NCBI GenBank assembly: GCA_021372005.1
Contig: JAJFVC010000043.1
Location: forward strand, 1 to 43,788
Direction of reading: 5' to 3'
DNA: 43,788 nucleotides
DNA from: Planctomycetaceae bacterium
GTDB taxonomy: Bacteria; Planctomycetota; Planctomycetia; Pirellulales; Thermoguttaceae
The position numbers were made by a program, and so were the translations under genes. A model generated the notes under the pieces. That model did not search any database. It was not told the DNA's origin and saw only the letters and a program-made list of their open reading frames with translations. Below, piece after piece: positions 41,003 to 43,788 of the stretch. Position 1 is the first letter of the stretch; the number at the start of each line of letters is the position of its first letter.

Positions 41003-41803
41003 ATGTACCAAGAGCACTGGGGTATTGCGGATTCACCTTTTGCGGGGGTGGTCGATCCAAAGTTCTTTTACCAGAGTCCGACGCACGACGAAGCGTTGGC
41101 TCGATTGCATTTTTTGGTCGAGCAACAGCGGCGGCTCGGCGTGCTGGTCGGTCCGTCGGGTAGCGGCAAGTCGCTGCTGCTAGAGGTGTTTTGCGAGCAA
41201 ATGCGGCGCAAAGGTTTCGAGACGGCGACGTTGAGCCTGCTGGGCGTCGAACCGGCGGAGTTGCTCTGGCGATTGGCGTCCGATTGGCGCGTGGCGCTCC
41301 AACCGACCCGATCGTTGACGGCGTTGTGGCGTTCGGTGGACGATCGACTGAGCGAATGTCGTTATCAGCGGCTCGGCGCGGTGGCGCTGTTGGACGATGT
41401 GGATCAAGCTGAGCCGGACGTGATGCGTCAGGTGATGCGGTTGGTCCGATTCGATCCGTCGCCCGACGTGCGGCTGACTGTGGTTTTGGCCGGTCGCAAC
41501 GAAGGCGTTGCGCGGTTGGATTCTTGGTTGCTCGATCGGGTGGATTTGCGGATCGAGTTGGAGCCGTGGGATTCGGCCGAGTTGAAAAAATACCTGGCGA
41601 CGTCGTTGGCCAAGGCGGGCCGCAAATCGCCGGTGTTCGCCGAGTCGGGGGTTGCTCGATTGCACGAACTTTCCCATGGGATTCCGCGTCGCGCGGCGCA
41701 ACTGGCCGATCTGGCGTTGGTGGCCGGCGCGGGACAAGAGCTCAAACGCATCGACGCCGACGTGGTCGAAGAGGTGTTTCAGGAATTGAGCGCCGGTCGC
41801 TGA
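41003..41803 (+). CDS. ExeA/GspA-like AAA ATPase
   Basis: A 266-aa ATPase. It opens with MYQEHWGIADSPFAGVVDPKFFYQSPTHDEALARL, the usual start of ExeA/GspA proteins (compare YxxxFGLxxxPFxxxPDPxxLYxSxxHxEAL). Walker A GPSGSGKS (50-57), Walker B VALLDDVD and a sensor-like VVLAGRN. The peptidoglycan-binding C-terminus and membrane helix of full GspA are absent, so it is the short cytoplasmic form. GspA helps secretin assembly. A secretin-like gene lies convergently next door, 21 bases from its stop, which fits. GGAGAGG precedes ATG 41003. Confidence 0.88.
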   Translation: MYQEHWGIADSPFAGVVDPKFFYQSPTHDEALARLHFLVEQQRRLGVLVGPSGSGKSLLLEVFCEQMRRKGFETATLSLLGVEPAELLWRLASDWRVALQPTRSLTALWRSVDDRLSECRYQRLGAVALLDDVDQAEPDVMRQVMRLVRFDPSPDVRLTVVLAGRNEGVARLDSWLLDRVDLRIELEPWDSAELKKYLATSLAKAGRKSPVFAESGVARLHELSHGIPRRAAQLADLALVAGAGQELKRIDADVVEEVFQELSAGR

Positions 41804-41824
41804 TCGCGACTAATTTCATTGAAC

Positions 41825-43045
41825 TTAATAGCGTCCGCGGTAGTTCTTGACTTCGCGCTGTGACGTTCGCGGGGCGGCGCCGGACGGGCCGTTGGCCATC
41901 GGCGTCGAGGGGCCTTTGCACTCGACGAACACCAGCAAGTCGGCGCGGGCCGGCGTGGAGCCGATCGGCAGCGGCAGACCCGGCACCAGCGGCGATCCAC
42001 CGTCGACGGGCATCGGCAACGCGACCATGCCCATGCCGACCAGCAGGACCTGGTCGATCGGCCATCGAAAACGTTCGCAAAAACGGTAGTGCGTGAATTG
42101 GGGCGCGTCGACCTTCGTGCGTTGATGCGGCGAATCGCGCGTCGGCACGTCCATCAACACGGGAATCATTTTTTCGATCTGGTCGACGTCGCATCGGATC
42201 ACCGCGTCGATCATCCGCCGATCGATCGAGAGCAGCGGGCTGAAGTCCAGGTTGAATCCTTCGTCCACTTGACCTTGCGACGGTTCGTAGCCCAGCGGGC
42301 CGTTGGGCCGCAGCAGGACGTCGCGCGTGTACGGCCGGCCGCGCATCATCGAAATCAGCGTCGATTGGCCGTTGTTGACCATCAGATACGGCGAGCTGTG
42401 TTCGCGGTAGTCGCTGCGGCGTCGCAACTGACCGCTCAGCACGGCGGCGTCCTCTTTGGCCAACACCCAGGCGCTGGCGCCGGGCGTTTGCACCGGCACG
42501 GATTTCAGCAGCCCGTGGGCCGACGATCGCCAATTGGGACTGTCGAGCGTCACGACGCGCATCGAGAACGTGTAGGTGGCTGCCTCGCTGCTGACGAAGC
42601 GGTCGACCAGGTCGGCCACCGTGTTTTGCATTTTCGGGGTGTGATAGACGCGCAGCGTGCGAGGGCTGGCGCTCAAAATGCTCAGCGGCTCGCCGTGCCA
42701 CGCTTCGTAGCCGGTTTCACGCAGGATCCAATCGACGATTGCTTGCTCGGGCCGCTTGGTCGTGGTGACGCGGGTCGTGTAGGCGCTGATGTCGTATTCG
42801 CGCCAGATTTGGCCGGCGTCGTTGGGCAACGCGGCGCTGCCGTCGCGGAATCGGGCGGGCGAGGCCGTTTTGGGCGCGATCGGCTCCAACGCGGAAGCCT
42901 GTCGCACGGCGTCCTTTTCTTGCGATACACCGCTCGATGTGCGCCACGCGGCGATCCGTTCGTCCGTCGTCATCGCGTTTTGAGCGCAAAGTGTCCCGAC
43001 GGTCCACAACAGGACCATGGCGGTCCAACCGAATTGCCGCAACAT
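41825..43045 (-). CDS. Secreted protein with secretin-like domains
   Basis: A 406-aa protein with signal peptide MLRQFGWTAMVLLWTVGTLCAQ. Residues 83-150 (YDISAYTTRV, AIVDWILRETGYEAW, LSILSASPRTLRVYHTPKMQNTVADLVDRF) look like the N0/N1 domain of secretins. Residues 160-300 (PYLMVNNGQSTLISMM, FNLDFSPLLSIDRRMIDAVIRC) look like part of the secretin core. The gene ends in a P/G-rich stretch, and the protein is short for a full secretin (no complete gate and S-domain evident), so it may be a secretin relative or pilotin-like partner. AAGGAGG precedes the ATG and a consensus promoter lies at 43097-43125. Confidence 0.72.
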   Translation of the reverse strand: MLRQFGWTAMVLLWTVGTLCAQNAMTTDERIAAWRTSSGVSQEKDAVRQASALEPIAPKTASPARFRDGSAALPNDAGQIWREYDISAYTTRVTTTKRPEQAIVDWILRETGYEAWHGEPLSILSASPRTLRVYHTPKMQNTVADLVDRFVSSEAATYTFSMRVVTLDSPNWRSSAHGLLKSVPVQTPGASAWVLAKEDAAVLSGQLRRRSDYREHSSPYLMVNNGQSTLISMMRGRPYTRDVLLRPNGPLGYEPSQGQVDEGFNLDFSPLLSIDRRMIDAVIRCDVDQIEKMIPVLMDVPTRDSPHQRTKVDAPQFTHYRFCERFRWPIDQVLLVGMGMVALPMPVDGGSPLVPGLPLPIGSTPARADLLVFVECKGPSTPMANGPSGAAPRTSQREVKNYRGRY

Positions 43046-43096
43046 AGCCAGCCTCCTTGCCGACGTTGTCGCCCAACAACAGAAATCCAGGGGCGG

Positions 43097-43125
43097 AGTA
43101 TACGGAGACGCGCGAGTTTCGGCAA
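43097..43125 (-). promoter_or_regulatory. Promoter of the secretin-like gene
   Basis: Minus strand: TTGCCG (43120-43125), 17 bases, TATACT (43097-43102). The leader is about 45 bases and ends in AAGGAGG. Confidence 0.6.
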
Positions 43126-43180
43126 GAGCGATGTAAGTAACCAGATTGAGGGGGTATGTCTGCGAAAATTACGGCCGGAC

Positions 43181-43209
43181 GTGACCGGCGGGCGGCTCAG
43201 GCGTACAGT
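43181..43209 (+). promoter_or_regulatory. Candidate promoter of the YbaK-type gene
   Basis: GTGACC (43181-43186), 17 bases, TACAGT (43204-43209), about 80 bases before the ATG at 43290. Confidence 0.35.
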
Positions 43210-43289
43210 TGTTATGTGGTGGGCTGCCAATAGGTTGTGGGGGCACACAGGCCGCCGACGCGATGGCCTGACAGTCAAGGAGCCGAACC

Positions 43290-43757
43290 ATGCCGGTCCG
43301 AAAACTGAAAGAGTATCTCGACGGCCAACAGGTCAAGTATGTGACGATCAACCATTCGCCAGCCTACACGGCGCAAGAGGTGGCGGCGGCGGCCCACGTG
43401 CGAGGCCGCGAGCTGGCTAAAACGGTCATGGTCACGCTGGACGGCCGACTGGCGATGGCCGTGCTGCCCGCCTCGCGCAAAATCAGTTTCGATTTCCTGG
43501 CCGAGGCGTCGTGCGCGCAAAAGGTCCAGCTTGCCAGCGAGCAGGCGTTTCGGGACATGTTCCCCGGCTGCGAGGTGGGGGCGATGCCGCCGTTCGGCAA
43601 TCTGTTCGACATGGAGGTCTATGTGTCGACGCTGCTGACGGCCGACGAGGAGATCGTCTTCAGCGCCGGCTCGCACACCGAGCTGATCCGGCTCACGTTC
43701 AAGGATTTCGAGCGGCTCGTGCACCCAAAGATCGCGCGGCTGGCGTTCGGAGAGTGA
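43290..43757 (+). CDS. YbaK/EbsC family aminoacyl-tRNA deacylase-like protein
   Basis: A 155-aa protein of the YbaK/ProRS-associated domain family, which hydrolyses mischarged tRNAs such as Ala-tRNA-Pro or Cys-tRNA-Pro. Marks: VKYVTINHSPAYTAQEVAAAAHVRGRELAKTVMVTLDG with the conserved Lys (AKTV), and CEVGAMPPFGNLFDMEVYVST with the G-x-x-P-P-F-G loop. No synthetase domain is fused, so it would act in trans. AAGGAG precedes the ATG. Family assignment is firm, the exact tRNA substrate is not. Confidence 0.9.
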   Translation: MPVRKLKEYLDGQQVKYVTINHSPAYTAQEVAAAAHVRGRELAKTVMVTLDGRLAMAVLPASRKISFDFLAEASCAQKVQLASEQAFRDMFPGCEVGAMPPFGNLFDMEVYVSTLLTADEEIVFSAGSHTELIRLTFKDFERLVHPKIARLAFGE

Positions 43758-43788
43758 AAACCATCTCGCGGCGGACGTTCGGGTTGGC

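Noticed and set aside
42089..43420. 443-aa plus-strand frame opposite the secretin-like gene
   Set aside because: Antisense shadow; the minus-strand gene has a signal peptide, AAGGAGG and a promoter.

Overview
The window is GC-rich, densely coded bacterial chromosome and most likely comes from a planctomycete (Planctomycetota, Pirellulales-like). The evidence is indirect. It carries a secreted cysteine-repeat protein, a DUF1570-type lipoprotein protease, two very large membrane proteins with DUF4350-like domains, scattered single his genes, Gfo/Idh and ROK sugar enzymes, several genes without a Shine-Dalgarno sequence, and fusion proteins of unusual architecture. An outer membrane or similar envelope is suggested by an LpxL-type acyltransferase and a secretin-like protein. 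I found no rRNA, tRNA, CRISPR array, insertion sequence or prophage.

Layout. 1-9.4 kb: a minus-strand Na+/solute symporter followed by a small membrane protein, an Hpt phosphotransfer protein, a plus-strand Cys-rich secreted repeat protein with a strong terminator, then two coupled minus-strand giant membrane proteins (900 and 895 aa). 9.6-11.8 kb: NDP-forming acyl-CoA synthetase. 12.1-17.4 kb: plus-strand run rimO, pgsA, CPBP protease, Gfo/Idh oxidoreductase, LpxL-like acyltransferase. 17.4-21.7 kb: minus-strand GNAT, acyltransferase-3, metalloprotease-like lipoprotein and ispG. 22.2-23.5 kb: an 81-aa unknown and a Xer recombinase. 23.5-29.1 kb: two divergent response regulators, Nif3-like protein, and a GT2 glycosyltransferase fused to a BshC-like domain. 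29.1-32.7 kb: transketolase, an HTH protein and a short GT2-like protein. 32.9-34.7 kb: hisI-hisG-ridA. 34.8-37.3 kb: histidine phosphatase, DRE-TIM aldolase and a toxin-antitoxin pair. 37.3-43.8 kb: thioredoxin-trypsin fusion, ROK kinase, rsmE, ExeA-like ATPase, secretin-like protein and a YbaK-type protein.

The most unusual signal is not a gene. At least six intergenic spots carry arrays of a degenerate heptamer (AGGGATT-like: GGGGATT, AGAGATT, GGGGACT, GGAGAGT). They are often arranged as two complementary arms, one directly after a stop codon and the other directly before the next start. Some arms also fit a four-tract G-quadruplex pattern. They resemble the short tandem heptamer repeats (STRR) of cyanobacteria.

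Many genes are preceded by a recognisable sigma70-like promoter with a 17-base spacer, roughly TTGnCG then TAnACT. All family assignments were made by eye from motifs; no database search was run.
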